Shown piece after piece: positions 24,688 through 33,999 of a DNA stretch of 64,000 bases. Both the position numbers and the translations under genes were made by a program. Origin of the DNA: Bradyrhizobium daqingense (GTDB lineage: Bacteria > Pseudomonadota > Alphaproteobacteria > Rhizobiales > Xanthobacteraceae); NCBI RefSeq assembly GCF_021044685.1, contig NZ_CP088014.1, positions 4,946,001 through 5,010,000 on the forward strand, given 5' to 3'. A model generated the notes under the pieces. It had not been told where the DNA came from. It did not search any database and saw nothing but the letters and a program-made list of their open reading frames with translations. Position 1 is the stretch's first letter. Each line of letters starts with the position of its first letter.

Positions 24688-27600
24688 ATGGCAAGGAATA
24701 AGTCGCCCCAGGATTACACGCGGGACTTCGATCGGCGCGGCGGTCAACCAGAGCCGCAGGAATGGGACAACGCCGATTGGGATCCGGATCAGGAGGAGGC
24801 GGCGGGCTATCGCGCGCGCCGGCTGCTGTCGCGTTCCAATTCGGGCTTCCATCGCTTCGGTGACGGGTTTCGGGCGCTGCACCGCTGGCTGGCCGCCGAT
24901 CGCTGGCTGAAGCGCTTCACCATGGTGGTCGGGGCCGTGGTCGTCATCTTCGTCGGTTGTTTCGCTGCGCTGTGGTGGCGGCTCGGCGCCGGTCCCATCA
25001 ATCTCGACATCGCAACGCCATGGCTGGCGGCCGCCATCGAGGACAATATTGGCCATGGTAACACCGTGGAGATCGGCGGCACCCAGATCGAGCGGGCCGG
25101 GCGGATCCGTATCGCGGTCCGTATCCGCGACATCATCGTCCGCGACCGCGATCACGCCGTCGTCGCCAGTGCGCCGAAGGCTGAAGTGAAGCTGTCGGGC
25201 GCGGGTCTGCTGATGGGGCACCTGCGTGCCGAAAGCCTCAACCTCGTCGATGCCGAGCTTGCGATCCGCATCGCACCCGACGGCACCGTTACCGTCTCGG
25301 CCGGCGACACCGCAAAGCCGCTGGCAACGGGCGTGGCCTCCAAGAAAGAGGCCGGCCTGCCGCCGACATTCCCGCGCGCCGGCGTTCCGCCGCCGCCCTT
25401 CGTCACGCAGCAGCCCGCGAGCCCGGACGCGTCGCAGGCGGCGCCTCAGGCGACCGCGCAGAGCGGCATTCTTCAGGGCCTCGACTGGCTCGACAGCCTG
25501 AGCATGACCGGCCTCGATGGCCAGAATCTCAACGAGATCGGTCTGAAGAACGGCAATCTGATCGTCGACGATCAACAGCGCGGCAGCAAATGGTCGTTCG
25601 AGAACATCACGCTCAGCCTGCGCCGGCCGAGCCGTGGCGGCGTCGCGCTCAGCCTCGGCGAGGAGGGCGCGCGTCCCTGGATGCTGCGCGCCACGATCGG
25701 GCCGGCCGAGAACGGCGTGCGCTCGGTCGACATCAAGGCCGACAAGGTCTCGACCTCCAACCTCCTGCTGGCGCTGCGGGTCAAGGATCTCACCTATACC
25801 GCCGACCTGCCGCTGACGGGCGAGCTCAAGGGCGAGCTCGGCCGCGACGGCGTGCCGACCTTCTTCCGCGGCAAGATCGCGGTCGGTGCGGGCAACATCA
25901 TCGATACCGACACGCCTGATTATCCGATGGCGATCGACCAGGCCGAGATCAACGTCGAGTGGGACGCCAACCGGCGCGTGCTGGTCGCACCCTTCAAGAT
26001 CATCTCCGGCGCGAACCGGCTGACGCTGCTGGCACATCTCGAACCGCCGAACGGCAACATCAACGATTGGCAGCTCGGCTTCAGCGGCGGCTCGATCCTG
26101 CTCGGCGGCATCGACAACGAGCCGCCGCTCGTCTTCAACCGCATTGCGATCGGCTTCCGCTTCGACACCGACCACAAGCGCCTGCTGCTGACGCAGGCCG
26201 ATATCAGCAATGGCGAGATCGGCGTCGCCGGGACCGGTGCCATCGACTATTCGGGCGAGCCGCGGCTGACGCTGGGCTTTGCGGGTACGCCGATGTCGGC
26301 CTCGGCGCTGAAGCGGATGTGGCCGACGCTGGTGGTGCCCGAACTGCGCGAATGGGTGATCGAGCGGATCGAACGCGGTACGCTTCAGCGCATCGAGATC
26401 GGCGTCAACTCGCCGACCAAGAACCTGCCGCGCAAGGGGCCGCCGATTCCCGACGACGGCCTGTCGGTCAACATCGTGGCGAGCGGCGTCGCGGTCCGGC
26501 CCGTGGACGGCATGCCTGTGGTGCACGATGCCGACCTGAAGGCGCGCGTGACCGGCCGCACCGCGACGGTGAACATCGCGCAAGGCATCGCCGATACACC
26601 CGCCGGGCGCAAGATCACGATCTCCGACTTCACCTTCGAGGTGCCCGACATGGCGCCGAAGCCGTCGCCGTCGCGGACGCGATTTCGCGTCGAGGGACCG
26701 GTGCCCGCGGCGGCCGAAATGCTCGCCAATGATCGGCTGAGCGACCTGTCGTCGACCGTCGTCGACCCCAACACCAGCAAGGGGACGTTCTCGGCGAACA
26801 TCCAGCTCGCCATGCCGGTCAAGGGCGAGCTGACCAAGGCCGACACCGTCTATTCCGTCAGCGCCGACCTCAACGGTTTCTCAGCCGACAAGCTGGTGAT
26901 GAACCAGAAGCTGGAGGCCAACAACCTCAAGATCGCCGCGAGCAATCAGGGCTATCAGGTCAAGGGCGACGTCAAGATCAACGGGCAGGCGGCCTCGCTC
27001 GACTATCGCAAGCCGGCCGAGGGCGATGCCGACGTCAGATTGCAGGCGACGCTGGACGACGCCAGCCGCGCGCGCCTCGGCTTCGATCTCAGCCCCGCCG
27101 TCAGCGGATCGCTGCCGATCAAGCTCTCTGGCAAGATCGCGAGCGGCGCGGAGCAGACGACCAAGCTCGGCGTCGAGGCCGACCTGACCTCGGTCAGGCT
27201 CGACAACATCCTGCCCGGATGGGTCAAGCTGCCGGGCCGGTCCGGCAAAGCCACCTTCAAGGTGGTGCCGACAGCGCAATCGACGCGCTTCGAGGATATC
27301 GTCGTCGAGGGCGGCGGCGCCTCGATCAAGGGCTCGCTGGAAATCGATGCGAACGGCGACCTGATGAATGCGAGTTTCCCGGTCTATTCACCGTCTGACG
27401 GCGACAAGACGTCGCTGAAGGTCGAGCGCGGCCAGGACGGCATGCTCAAAGGCACGATGCGCGGCGACGTCTTCGACGGGCGCGGCTTCCTGAAGTCGGC
27501 GATCTCAGGAAACTCCAAGGATGACAGGAACAAGATGAAGAACGTCGATTTCGACATCGACGTGAAGCTCGGCACCGTCATGGGCGCCAATGGCGAGGCG

Positions 27601-28401
27601 ATGCGCAGCCTCGATGCCAAGATGTCGAAGCGCAACGGCGCGATCAAAGCCTTGACGCTGAGCGGAAAGATCGGCCGCGACACGCCGATTGCTGCCGATC
27701 TGCGCGGCGGCCGCGCGCAGGGCAACCGCGAAGTGATCTACCTCCAGACCAACGATGCCGGCGCGCTGCTGCGTTTCACCGACACCTACACCAAGGCGGT
27801 CGGCGGCCAGATGGTGGTGGCGATGGAGCCGCCGACTTCAGAACCGAACACGGCGCGCGAAGGCCTCATCAACGTGCGCGACTTCACGGTCAAGGGTGAG
27901 GCGCAGCTCGACCGCGTCGCCGCCGGCGCGCCCAACGGCACCGGCAACGGCGTCTCCTTCAGCGCGCTGCGGGCCGAGTTCACCCGGCAGAACGGCGCGC
28001 TCACGATCCGCGACGGCGTGGTCAAGGGCCCCATGATCGGTGCCACCATCGAAGGCTCGATCGACTATCCCGGCAACCAGGTCTGCATGAGCGGCACCTT
28101 CGTGCCGATGTATGGTGTCAACAACATCTTCGGTCAGATCCCGTTGTTCGGCATCTTTCTCGGCGGCGGCAACAATGAGGGATTGATCGGCGTGACCTAC
28201 GAGGTCGTCGGGACGCCAGCTGCGCCCGTGATGCGCGTCAATCCGATCTCGGCGATGGCGCCGGGCCTGTTCCGCAAGATCTTCGAATTCAACACCGGCA
28301 AGCAGAATTCGCCCTGGGAGGAGTTCCCCTCGCAGTCGAACGACGGCTCCACCGGATCGACGCGCCAGCTCTCGAGCGGCTGTACGCTCGCACGGCGGTA
28401 G
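24688..28401 (+). CDS. Giant AsmA-like/YhdP-like envelope protein
   Basis: This membrane-anchored protein of about 1237 residues starts MARNKSPQDYTRDFDRR; an in-frame ATG at 24565 would add 41 residues. A single hydrophobic anchor (FTMVVGAVVVIFVGCFAALWWRL, about residue 72-95) is followed by a very long periplasmic region rich in beta-strand repeats, with DUF3971-type and AsmA-like C-terminal sections (LINVRDFTVKGEAQLDRVAAG ... VKGPMIGATIEGSIDYPGNQVCMSGTFVPMYGVN). Relatives such as YhdP/TamB form hydrophobic grooves thought to carry phospholipid to the outer membrane; transfer of that role here is inference. Confidence 0.85.
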   Translation: MARNKSPQDYTRDFDRRGGQPEPQEWDNADWDPDQEEAAGYRARRLLSRSNSGFHRFGDGFRALHRWLAADRWLKRFTMVVGAVVVIFVGCFAALWWRLGAGPINLDIATPWLAAAIEDNIGHGNTVEIGGTQIERAGRIRIAVRIRDIIVRDRDHAVVASAPKAEVKLSGAGLLMGHLRAESLNLVDAELAIRIAPDGTVTVSAGDTAKPLATGVASKKEAGLPPTFPRAGVPPPPFVTQQPASPDASQAAPQATAQSGILQGLDWLDSLSMTGLDGQNLNEIGLKNGNLIVDDQQRGSKWSFENITLSLRRPSRGGVALSLGEEGARPWMLRATIGPAENGVRSVDIKADKVSTSNLLLALRVKDLTYTADLPLTGELKGELGRDGVPTFFRGKIAVGAGNIIDTDTPDYPMAIDQAEINVEWDANRRVLVAPFKIISGANRLTLLAHLEPPNGNINDWQLGFSGGSILLGGIDNEPPLVFNRIAIGFRFDTDHKRLLLTQADISNGEIGVAGTGAIDYSGEPRLTLGFAGTPMSASALKRMWPTLVVPELREWVIERIERGTLQRIEIGVNSPTKNLPRKGPPIPDDGLSVNIVASGVAVRPVDGMPVVHDADLKARVTGRTATVNIAQGIADTPAGRKITISDFTFEVPDMAPKPSPSRTRFRVEGPVPAAAEMLANDRLSDLSSTVVDPNTSKGTFSANIQLAMPVKGELTKADTVYSVSADLNGFSADKLVMNQKLEANNLKIAASNQGYQVKGDVKINGQAASLDYRKPAEGDADVRLQATLDDASRARLGFDLSPAVSGSLPIKLSGKIASGAEQTTKLGVEADLTSVRLDNILPGWVKLPGRSGKATFKVVPTAQSTRFEDIVVEGGGASIKGSLEIDANGDLMNASFPVYSPSDGDKTSLKVERGQDGMLKGTMRGDVFDGRGFLKSAISGNSKDDRNKMKNVDFDIDVKLGTVMGANGEAMRSLDAKMSKRNGAIKALTLSGKIGRDTPIAADLRGGRAQGNREVIYLQTNDAGALLRFTDTYTKAVGGQMVVAMEPPTSEPNTAREGLINVRDFTVKGEAQLDRVAAGAPNGTGNGVSFSALRAEFTRQNGALTIRDGVVKGPMIGATIEGSIDYPGNQVCMSGTFVPMYGVNNIFGQIPLFGIFLGGGNNEGLIGVTYEVVGTPAAPVMRVNPISAMAPGLFRKIFEFNTGKQNSPWEEFPSQSNDGSTGSTRQLSSGCTLARR

Positions 28402-28422
28402 AGGCGACTTTCTTCTCACCGT

Positions 28423-28507
28423 CGTCATGGCCGGGCTTGTCCGGCCATCCACGAGTGGGCCCGTACCACCAAGAACGTGGATGCCCGGGACAAGCCCGGG
28501 CATGACG
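28423..28507. repeat. 85-bp intergenic palindromic repeat (type A)
   Basis: Left arm 28423-28453 and right arm 28476-28507 are near-perfect inverted copies built on CGTCATG-CCGGGCTTGTCC and CATCCACG. The element lies between two convergent genes (AsmA-like and the chemotaxis receptor) and can form a large cruciform or RNA hairpin. I recognise the arm sequence as a recurrent intergenic element of Bradyrhizobium-like genomes. It may also terminate transcription from both sides. Confidence 0.75.
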
Positions 28508-28531
28508 ATCCTTTGGAAGGACTAGCGCAGC

Positions 28532-30226
28532 CTACGCCGCGCGGACGCCGGCGAGGAACGTGCCGACCTCGCCGGAGAGCTGCTCGGCCTGCTTGGAGAG
28601 ACTCGAGGCTGCGGCGAGCACCATGCCGGCGGCATTGCCGGTCTCGTTCGCAGCGGTGCCGACAGCGCCGATATTGGTCGTGACCTCCTTGGTCGCCTCC
28701 GCGGTCTGCGACACGCTGCGGGCGATCTCGGCGGTGGCGGCGCCTTGCTCCTCGATCGCGGCGCCGATCGAAGTGGCGATGCGGCTGACCTCCTCGATGG
28801 TGGCGGTGATGCCGCCGATCGCATCCACGGCCTCCTTGGTCGCGCCCTGGATCTGGGCGATCTTGTCGCCGATCTCGCGGGTGGCTTCTGCGGTCTGGCT
28901 CGCCAGCGACTTCACCTCGGAGGCGACGACGGCAAAGCCGCGACCGGCTTCCCCCGCGCGTGCGGCCTCGATGGTGGCGTTGAGCGCGAGCAGATTGGTC
29001 TGCGCCGCGATGCTGGAGATCAGCTCGGCGACATGCTCGATCTGCTGGGCGCCGTCGGACAGCGCCCGCACGATGGTGTCGGTGCGGCGGGCACTGTCCA
29101 CCGCGCGTCCCGTGACTTCGGCGGACTGTGCGACCTGACGGCTGATCTCGGTGATGGAGGAGGACAGCTCTTCGGCGGCCGCGGCGACCGTCTGGACGCG
29201 CTGGCTGGCCTCGGTGGCAGCCGAGCCGACCACGGCAGCGCGGCGGTTGGTGCCCTCGGCGGTTGACGACATCGACTGGGCGGTGCTCTCGAGTTCGCCG
29301 GAGCCGGAGGCCATCTGGCCGACGAGCTGGCCGACGGAGGCGTCGAAGCGGTCCGCAAGCGCGATCAGGGCGTCGCGCTTCTCCTGCTCGGTGCGCGTCT
29401 TGGTGGCAGCCTGCTCGGCTTCCAGCGCGCGCGCCGTCTGTGCGGTTTGCCGGAGCACTTCCAGCGTCTCGGCCATGCGGCCGATCTCGTCGCCGCGGCC
29501 GGTCTCCTCGACTGGCTTGTCAATGGCGCCCTCGGCGATCGCCTGCATGCGGTTCTTCTGGCGGTCGAGCGCACCGAGCACATCGCGGGCGATCAGCCAG
29601 GACAACGCCGCCATCAGCAGCATAAGGCCGAAACCGATCGCAGCCAGCTCCAGCGTCAGCGCGCGCACGTCGGCATCGATATCGTCGACATAGAGGCCGT
29701 AGCTGATCGTCACGTTCCAGGGCGCGAATTTGCGTGCGAAGACGGTCTTGCGGACCGGTTCGGTCTGGCCGGGGCGGGGATAGAGATAGGAGGTCACGCC
29801 GCCCTGCGGAGTTTCAGCACCGGCCTTGATGATGGCGTCGGCGATCAGCACGCCGTTGGAATCCTTGGCGCCGGTGATCTTGCCTTCGAGCTGCTGATTG
29901 GCGCCGTTCACGACCAGGGAGCTGTCCTGATTGTAGACCACCGGATAGCCCTGGCTACCGTTGAAGTTCATGCGGCGGCCGCGCTGGTGGAACAGGCTCT
30001 TGGCTTCGGCCTGTGTGAGCTTGCCGGCGGTCACCTCGTCTTGGAGCGATTGAGCGTAATTGTAGAGCAGCTCCACCGCGGTCCGCATCTGCTGGACGCG
30101 ATCTTCCATCATGCGGCTCTTGCTGAGCACGGCCGATACGCCGATGATGGCCGTAACCGTGAGCGCGGCGAGACAGACCATGCTGGCGAGCTTGGTGCGG
30201 ATCTTGAAATGACTCAGCAGCTTCAT
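28532..30226 (-). CDS. Methyl-accepting chemotaxis protein with Cache sensor
   Basis: This 564-residue chemoreceptor begins MKLLSHFKIRTKLASMVCLAALTVTAIIGVSAVL (first membrane helix). A single-Cache-type periplasmic domain (about 35-185, with GRRMNFNGSQGYPVVYNQD and TSYLYPRPGQTEPVRKTVFARKFAPWNVTISYGLYVDD) is followed by a second helix (about 190-215), HAMP and the coiled-coil signalling domain. The kinase-contact tip is VASEVKSLASQTAEATREIG. Small carboxylates are common ligands of this Cache type, but the ligand here is unknown. The start at 30226 has AAGGGG upstream. Confidence 0.92.
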   Translation of the reverse strand: MKLLSHFKIRTKLASMVCLAALTVTAIIGVSAVLSKSRMMEDRVQQMRTAVELLYNYAQSLQDEVTAGKLTQAEAKSLFHQRGRRMNFNGSQGYPVVYNQDSSLVVNGANQQLEGKITGAKDSNGVLIADAIIKAGAETPQGGVTSYLYPRPGQTEPVRKTVFARKFAPWNVTISYGLYVDDIDADVRALTLELAAIGFGLMLLMAALSWLIARDVLGALDRQKNRMQAIAEGAIDKPVEETGRGDEIGRMAETLEVLRQTAQTARALEAEQAATKTRTEQEKRDALIALADRFDASVGQLVGQMASGSGELESTAQSMSSTAEGTNRRAAVVGSAATEASQRVQTVAAAAEELSSSITEISRQVAQSAEVTGRAVDSARRTDTIVRALSDGAQQIEHVAELISSIAAQTNLLALNATIEAARAGEAGRGFAVVASEVKSLASQTAEATREIGDKIAQIQGATKEAVDAIGGITATIEEVSRIATSIGAAIEEQGAATAEIARSVSQTAEATKEVTTNIGAVGTAANETGNAAGMVLAAASSLSKQAEQLSGEVGTFLAGVRAA

Positions 30227-30453
30227 CGCAGCCCCTTGCGAAATGGTTGTCGTTGCTCGCGTGGGTAGCATGAAGTTCTTACCATTCATGAACGGACGTG
30301 TGCGGCCCGCTGCCACGCGCGCAGCGTTCGCAGCCGCATGCGCAAATGTGCAGGCAGAGCGCGCCTTGCGCGCAGATGGCGCGCCAGGCCACGGAGAAGA
30401 ATGATGCTGGATTTTGCTTGTGGCCGAGCCGGCGCGGCGATGAACCGATCGGG

Positions 30454-30546
30454 ATGGCGATGAACCGATTCGTTCACCGCATCATCATGTTCGTGCTGCT
30501 CGTGGCTGCCCTCGTCCTGATCTGGAACGTGCTGGGCACCCGGTAG
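30454..30546 (+). CDS. Possible 30-residue single-span membrane peptide
   Basis: The short frame MAMNRFVHRI ... LVAALVLIWNVLGTR has a basic N-terminus and one strong hydrophobic helix, like small membrane proteins. It has two candidate starts (30454, 30460). A 14-bp direct repeat (GGCGATGAACCGAT at 30436-30449 and 30456-30469) duplicates the start region. A hairpin follows the stop. The case rests on composition and position only, and no family is recognised. Confidence 0.45.
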   Translation: MAMNRFVHRIIMFVLLVAALVLIWNVLGTR

Positions 30547-30550
30547 ACGA

Positions 30551-30571
30551 CACCGGCGAAAGCCGCCGGTG
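30551..30571. terminator. Short hairpin between convergent genes
   Basis: CACCGGC and GCCGGTG pair around a 7-base loop just after the small membrane peptide and before the DoxX gene end. There is no clear T run, so it is a weak or bidirectional terminator at best. Confidence 0.35.
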
Positions 30572-30602
30572 CCATCCTTTATTTGCGCGTCACATTCGCG
30601 CG

Positions 30603-31046
30603 TCAGCGCCGCGCGAATGCGCCGCCGGTCGATTCGCGTTCGTTGCCCAACGCCGCGTCGACGCTGATCGGGCCGGCGCCGGCCGCAGCCAGATAGAGGC
30701 AGGCGAAGCAGAACAGGATGGCCGAGGTGCCGCCGTTGAGCAGCGGCAGGAAGACCGGAGATTCGCCCCGGAACATGTGGCCGAGGAAATAGGCGAATGC
30801 CATCTCACCGGACAGGATGAAGGCTGAGAGGCGCGAGAACAGGCCGATCATCAACAGCCCGCCGAGCACCAGCTCGAGCGTGCCGGCCGCGCCGTACAGC
30901 GACATCAGTTCGACTTTTGCGAACATCGGAACGGCCGGAAACTTGAACAGCTTGGCGACGCCGTACTGGAACAGCAGCAGGCCGGTGATGAAGCGAAACA
31001 GGCTCAAGAGAACCGGCTGAAAGCGAGTGAGATAAGGAAAGTTCAT
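30603..31046 (-). CDS. DoxX-family membrane protein
   Basis: This 147-residue protein has four hydrophobic helices (LLSLFRFITGLLLFQYGVAKLF; LYGAAGTLELVLGGLLMIGLF; LSAFILSGEMAFAYFLGHM; LPLLNGGTSAILFCFACLYLAAAG), as in the DoxX family. Members have been linked to thiol redox balance or quinone-dependent oxidation, but the function here is not known. The ATG at 31046 (MNFPYLTRFQ) starts the family-like sequence; the longer open frame upstream is not homologous. It appears monocistronic, followed at a distance by a divergent small peptide. Confidence 0.88.
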   Translation of the reverse strand: MNFPYLTRFQPVLLSLFRFITGLLLFQYGVAKLFKFPAVPMFAKVELMSLYGAAGTLELVLGGLLMIGLFSRLSAFILSGEMAFAYFLGHMFRGESPVFLPLLNGGTSAILFCFACLYLAAAGAGPISVDAALGNERESTGGAFARR

Positions 31047-31266
31047 TGGTTTGTGCCCTCCATCCAATGAGCGACTTGGATCGCATTCAGTTCTGTCCCG
31101 CAAGCCATCAGGGATCAACTGCGTTCTGACATTTTCGTCATGTAGGACAAAACACCGCACGTCCCATAGTTCAGCCGGTTGCGAAGCGGGTTTCGTGCAT
31201 CCTTCATGCAGTGCCCATCCGTAATTTCCCGGTGATCCCAATGCGCTCAAGTTACTTCTGGGAGAC

Positions 31267-32523
31267 CTACTCCCGCAAGGCGGGGACGATCAGGAAGGGA
31301 ATCATTCCGAGGATCACGCTCGCAAGTGCGAAGAGAAGCAGGAAAGCATAGCCGTGGGTGAAGTCGTGGATGAGGCCGCCGCTCCATGAGCCGAAGGCCG
31401 ACCCCAATCCGCTGCCGATCGAGATGGTGCCGAAGATGGTGCCGACGCGTTTGCCGCGGAAGATCTTCATCGCGGTGGCGCTGATCAGCGGGCCGCGCGA
31501 GCCCATCATGCTGCCGAAGCAAACGACGAAACCGGTGAGCAGGATGATGTTCGGGTAATACTGCAAGAGCCACAGCAGGACGATGCCGAGGATCGAGATC
31601 GCGTAGCTCAGCAGCACCGAGGGCCGGCGCCCGATCAGCCCGTCGAGTGCCGAGACCCCGAGCATGCCGAACACTAGCACCACGCCGGAGAAGCCCCAGG
31701 CGGTTGCGGCCTGGAGTGGCGGAAAACCGGCATCGATCAGATAGGCCACGATCTGCGCGGCGATCGCATACATGCCGACGGCGGTGAAAAAGAAGGTCGA
31801 GAACAGTGCCCAGAAAGCATGGTGGCGCATCGCGCTGACAAGCGTCCAGCCGTTATCGACAAAATCCGGATCGCTTTTCTTGGCGACGTGCGGCGAGCCG
31901 GCTGCGAACATGCGCCAGGGCAGGAGCAGCAGCGGCACGAGCAAGCCGAGCGCGGCGAGGCCGAACAGCTGATACGTCTCGCGCCAGCCGAGATGATCGA
32001 TCAGGAGCTGCGAGGCCGGAAGCAGCGCCAGCACGCCGCCGCCCATCGCCGAATAGACCACCGCCATTGCGGTCGGCAGCCGCGGCCCGAACCAACGGCC
32101 GAGCAGGATCGAGTTCGGTACGTTGCCGATGAAGGCGACGCCGATGCCGACGCACAATCCGATCGAGAGCTGGAATTGCCAGAGCGCCTGCGCCCGGCTT
32201 GCGATCAGGAAGGCCGCGCCGAGCAGGAACAGCCCCAGCGCGTAGACGATGCGCGGACCGGAATGATCGAACAGGCGGCCGACCAGCGGTGCGGTCAGGC
32301 CGCTCATGAGCCAGGTGAGGGAATAGATCGACACGACGTCCGCGCGATCCCAGCCGAAGCTTTCGGAGATCGGCTTGAGGAAGACGGTGAAGCTCTCGCT
32401 GAGGCCGCGGCCAAGCACGGCCAGCGTGAAGCACAGGCAGAGGATCACGAGCGCGGTTCGCACCGCGTCATGCTTAATGCTTCCCTGTTCCTTGCTCGCT
32501 TCCCTGGGCGTGTTCTGATCCAT
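31267..32523 (-). CDS. Major facilitator superfamily transporter
   Basis: This 418-residue, 12-helix transporter includes the MFS motif around GLTAPLVGRLFDHSGPRIVY between helices 2 and 3 and a charged central loop (about 195-225). Its closest general resemblance is to oxalate/formate-antiporter-like or monocarboxylate MFS proteins, but the substrate is not established. The start at 32523 (MDQNTPREASKEQ) removes a non-homologous 15-residue extension. It follows tyrS by 57 bp on the same strand. Confidence 0.88.
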   Translation of the reverse strand: MDQNTPREASKEQGSIKHDAVRTALVILCLCFTLAVLGRGLSESFTVFLKPISESFGWDRADVVSIYSLTWLMSGLTAPLVGRLFDHSGPRIVYALGLFLLGAAFLIASRAQALWQFQLSIGLCVGIGVAFIGNVPNSILLGRWFGPRLPTAMAVVYSAMGGGVLALLPASQLLIDHLGWRETYQLFGLAALGLLVPLLLLPWRMFAAGSPHVAKKSDPDFVDNGWTLVSAMRHHAFWALFSTFFFTAVGMYAIAAQIVAYLIDAGFPPLQAATAWGFSGVVLVFGMLGVSALDGLIGRRPSVLLSYAISILGIVLLWLLQYYPNIILLTGFVVCFGSMMGSRGPLISATAMKIFRGKRVGTIFGTISIGSGLGSAFGSWSGGLIHDFTHGYAFLLLFALASVILGMIPFLIVPALRE

Positions 32524-32580
32524 TGCCCCGTCAGGGAGCGCGCATCGGCGCGCCCTGACAAGCATCAAAACCTCATACGC

Positions 32581-33834
32581 CTATGCAGGCTTGATCAGGA
32601 CGTGCTTCTTCTTGCCGAAGGACAGCTTGATCACGCCTTCCGGCGTCAGGTTCGCCGCGGAGAGCGCCATCTTCTCGTCGGTGACGGACGCGTCGTTGAC
32701 GCGCAGGCCACCGCCCTTGATCTGGCGCCGGGCTTCGCCATTGGAGGCAACCAGGCCCGCCCTAACGAAGGCGTTGAGCACGCCGAGGCCTGCGTCGAGC
32801 TCGCCACGCGGAATTTCCACCGTCGGCAGGCTTTCGGCGAGCGCGCCTTCCTCGAAGGTGCGCCGCGCGGTCTCCGCGGCTTCGTTCGCGGCATCGCGGC
32901 CGTGCAGCAGCGCGGTCGCCTCGGTCGCGAGCACCTTCTTGGCCTCGTTGATCTCGGAGCCGCCGAGGGCTTCGAGCTTCCTGATCTCAGCCATCGGCAG
33001 CGTCGTGAACAGCTTCAGGAACTTGCCGACGTCGGCATCCTCGGTGTTGCGCCAGTACTGCCAGAAATCATAGGGCGAGAACTGATCGGCATTGAGCCAC
33101 ACCGCGCCCTGTGCGGTCTTGCCCATCTTGGCGCCGGACGCGGTCGTCAGCAGCGGCGTCGTCAGCGCGAACAGCTGGTGCGTGCCCATGCGGCGGCCGA
33201 GATCCACGCCCATGACGATGTTGCCCCATTGGTCCGAGCCGCCCATCTGGAGACGGCAGCCGGTGCGCTTGGCGAGCTCGACGAAGTCGTAGGCCTGACA
33301 GACCATGTAATTGAACTCGATGAAGCTCATCTCCTGCTCGCGCTCCAGGCGCAGCCGCACGGAGTCCATGGTCAGCATGCGATTGACCGAGAAATGCCGG
33401 CCGACGTCGCGCAGCATCTCGATCCAGTTCAGCTTGGTCAGCCATTCCGCATTGTCGAGCATGACGGCGTCGCTCTTGCCATCGCCGTAGCGCAGCACCT
33501 TCGCGAACACGCCGCGGATCGAGTCCTTGTTGGCCTCGATCTCGGCGACGGTGCGCATCGCACGCGTCTCGTCCTTACCGGAGGGATCACCCACCATGGT
33601 GGTGCCGCCGCCCATCAGCGTGATCGGCTTGTTGCCGGACTGCTGGAGCCAGTACAGCATCATCATGGTCAGGTAATTGCCGATGTGCAGCGAGCGGGCG
33701 GTGCAATCGTAGCCGACATAGGCGGTCGCTTCGCCCTTGGCGGCGAGCGCGTCCAGCCCCTCGAAATCGGAGCACTGGTGGATGAAACCACGTTCCTGCA
33801 GGGTATTGAGGAAATCCGATTTAAATGCAGTCAT
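32581..33834 (-). CDS. tyrS: Tyrosyl-tRNA synthetase
   Basis: This class I enzyme charges tRNA-Tyr. The 417-residue protein has the HIGH-type motif in SLHIGNYLTMMML (about 50), the tyrosine-pocket region GGGTTMVGDPSGKDETR and QPFDF-like MVCQAYDFVEL. The KMSKS-type loop is KMGKTAQGAVWL. The C-terminal S4 RNA-binding domain (about 345-415) contains GEARRQIKGGGLRVNDASVTDE. Length and order are typical. It is divergent from anmK across a 165-bp region with a candidate promoter. Confidence 0.97.
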   Translation of the reverse strand: MTAFKSDFLNTLQERGFIHQCSDFEGLDALAAKGEATAYVGYDCTARSLHIGNYLTMMMLYWLQQSGNKPITLMGGGTTMVGDPSGKDETRAMRTVAEIEANKDSIRGVFAKVLRYGDGKSDAVMLDNAEWLTKLNWIEMLRDVGRHFSVNRMLTMDSVRLRLEREQEMSFIEFNYMVCQAYDFVELAKRTGCRLQMGGSDQWGNIVMGVDLGRRMGTHQLFALTTPLLTTASGAKMGKTAQGAVWLNADQFSPYDFWQYWRNTEDADVGKFLKLFTTLPMAEIRKLEALGGSEINEAKKVLATEATALLHGRDAANEAAETARRTFEEGALAESLPTVEIPRGELDAGLGVLNAFVRAGLVASNGEARRQIKGGGLRVNDASVTDEKMALSAANLTPEGVIKLSFGKKKHVLIKPA

Positions 33835-33932
33835 CTGTCGGCGAGCCTGACAATTCTTGGTTTACTGTTTTGGGGGCAATTTAAGGGTCTTGCGTGGGAA
33901 CCCGCTGGCCGCCCGCCACTTGGCGCTGTGGC

Positions 33933-33959
33933 ATTATAAGATGTGTCCCTCTGGCACAA
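33933..33959 (-). promoter_or_regulatory. Candidate promoter of tyrS
   Basis: On the minus strand a perfect TATAAT (33933-33938) lies 15 bp from TTGTGC (33954-33959). Transcription would start near 33926, leaving a leader of about 90 nt. The leader contains a small hairpin (CGCCA/TGGCG). The spacer is shorter than ideal. Confidence 0.4.
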
Positions 33960-33999
33960 GATCGGCATGCCGGAGGGGGACTTTCGAGGACGCTGGTCC

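Noticed and set aside
24397..26583. Long minus-strand extension of the peroxiredoxin frame
   Set aside because: The real gene starts at 24396 with a ribosome-binding site; the extension is antisense to the AsmA-like gene and has no homology.
31819..33939. 706-codon plus-strand ORF opposite the MFS and tyrS genes
   Set aside because: It is antisense to two well-supported genes, has Arg/His/Gln-rich composition typical of GC-rich shadow frames, and has no recognisable domain.
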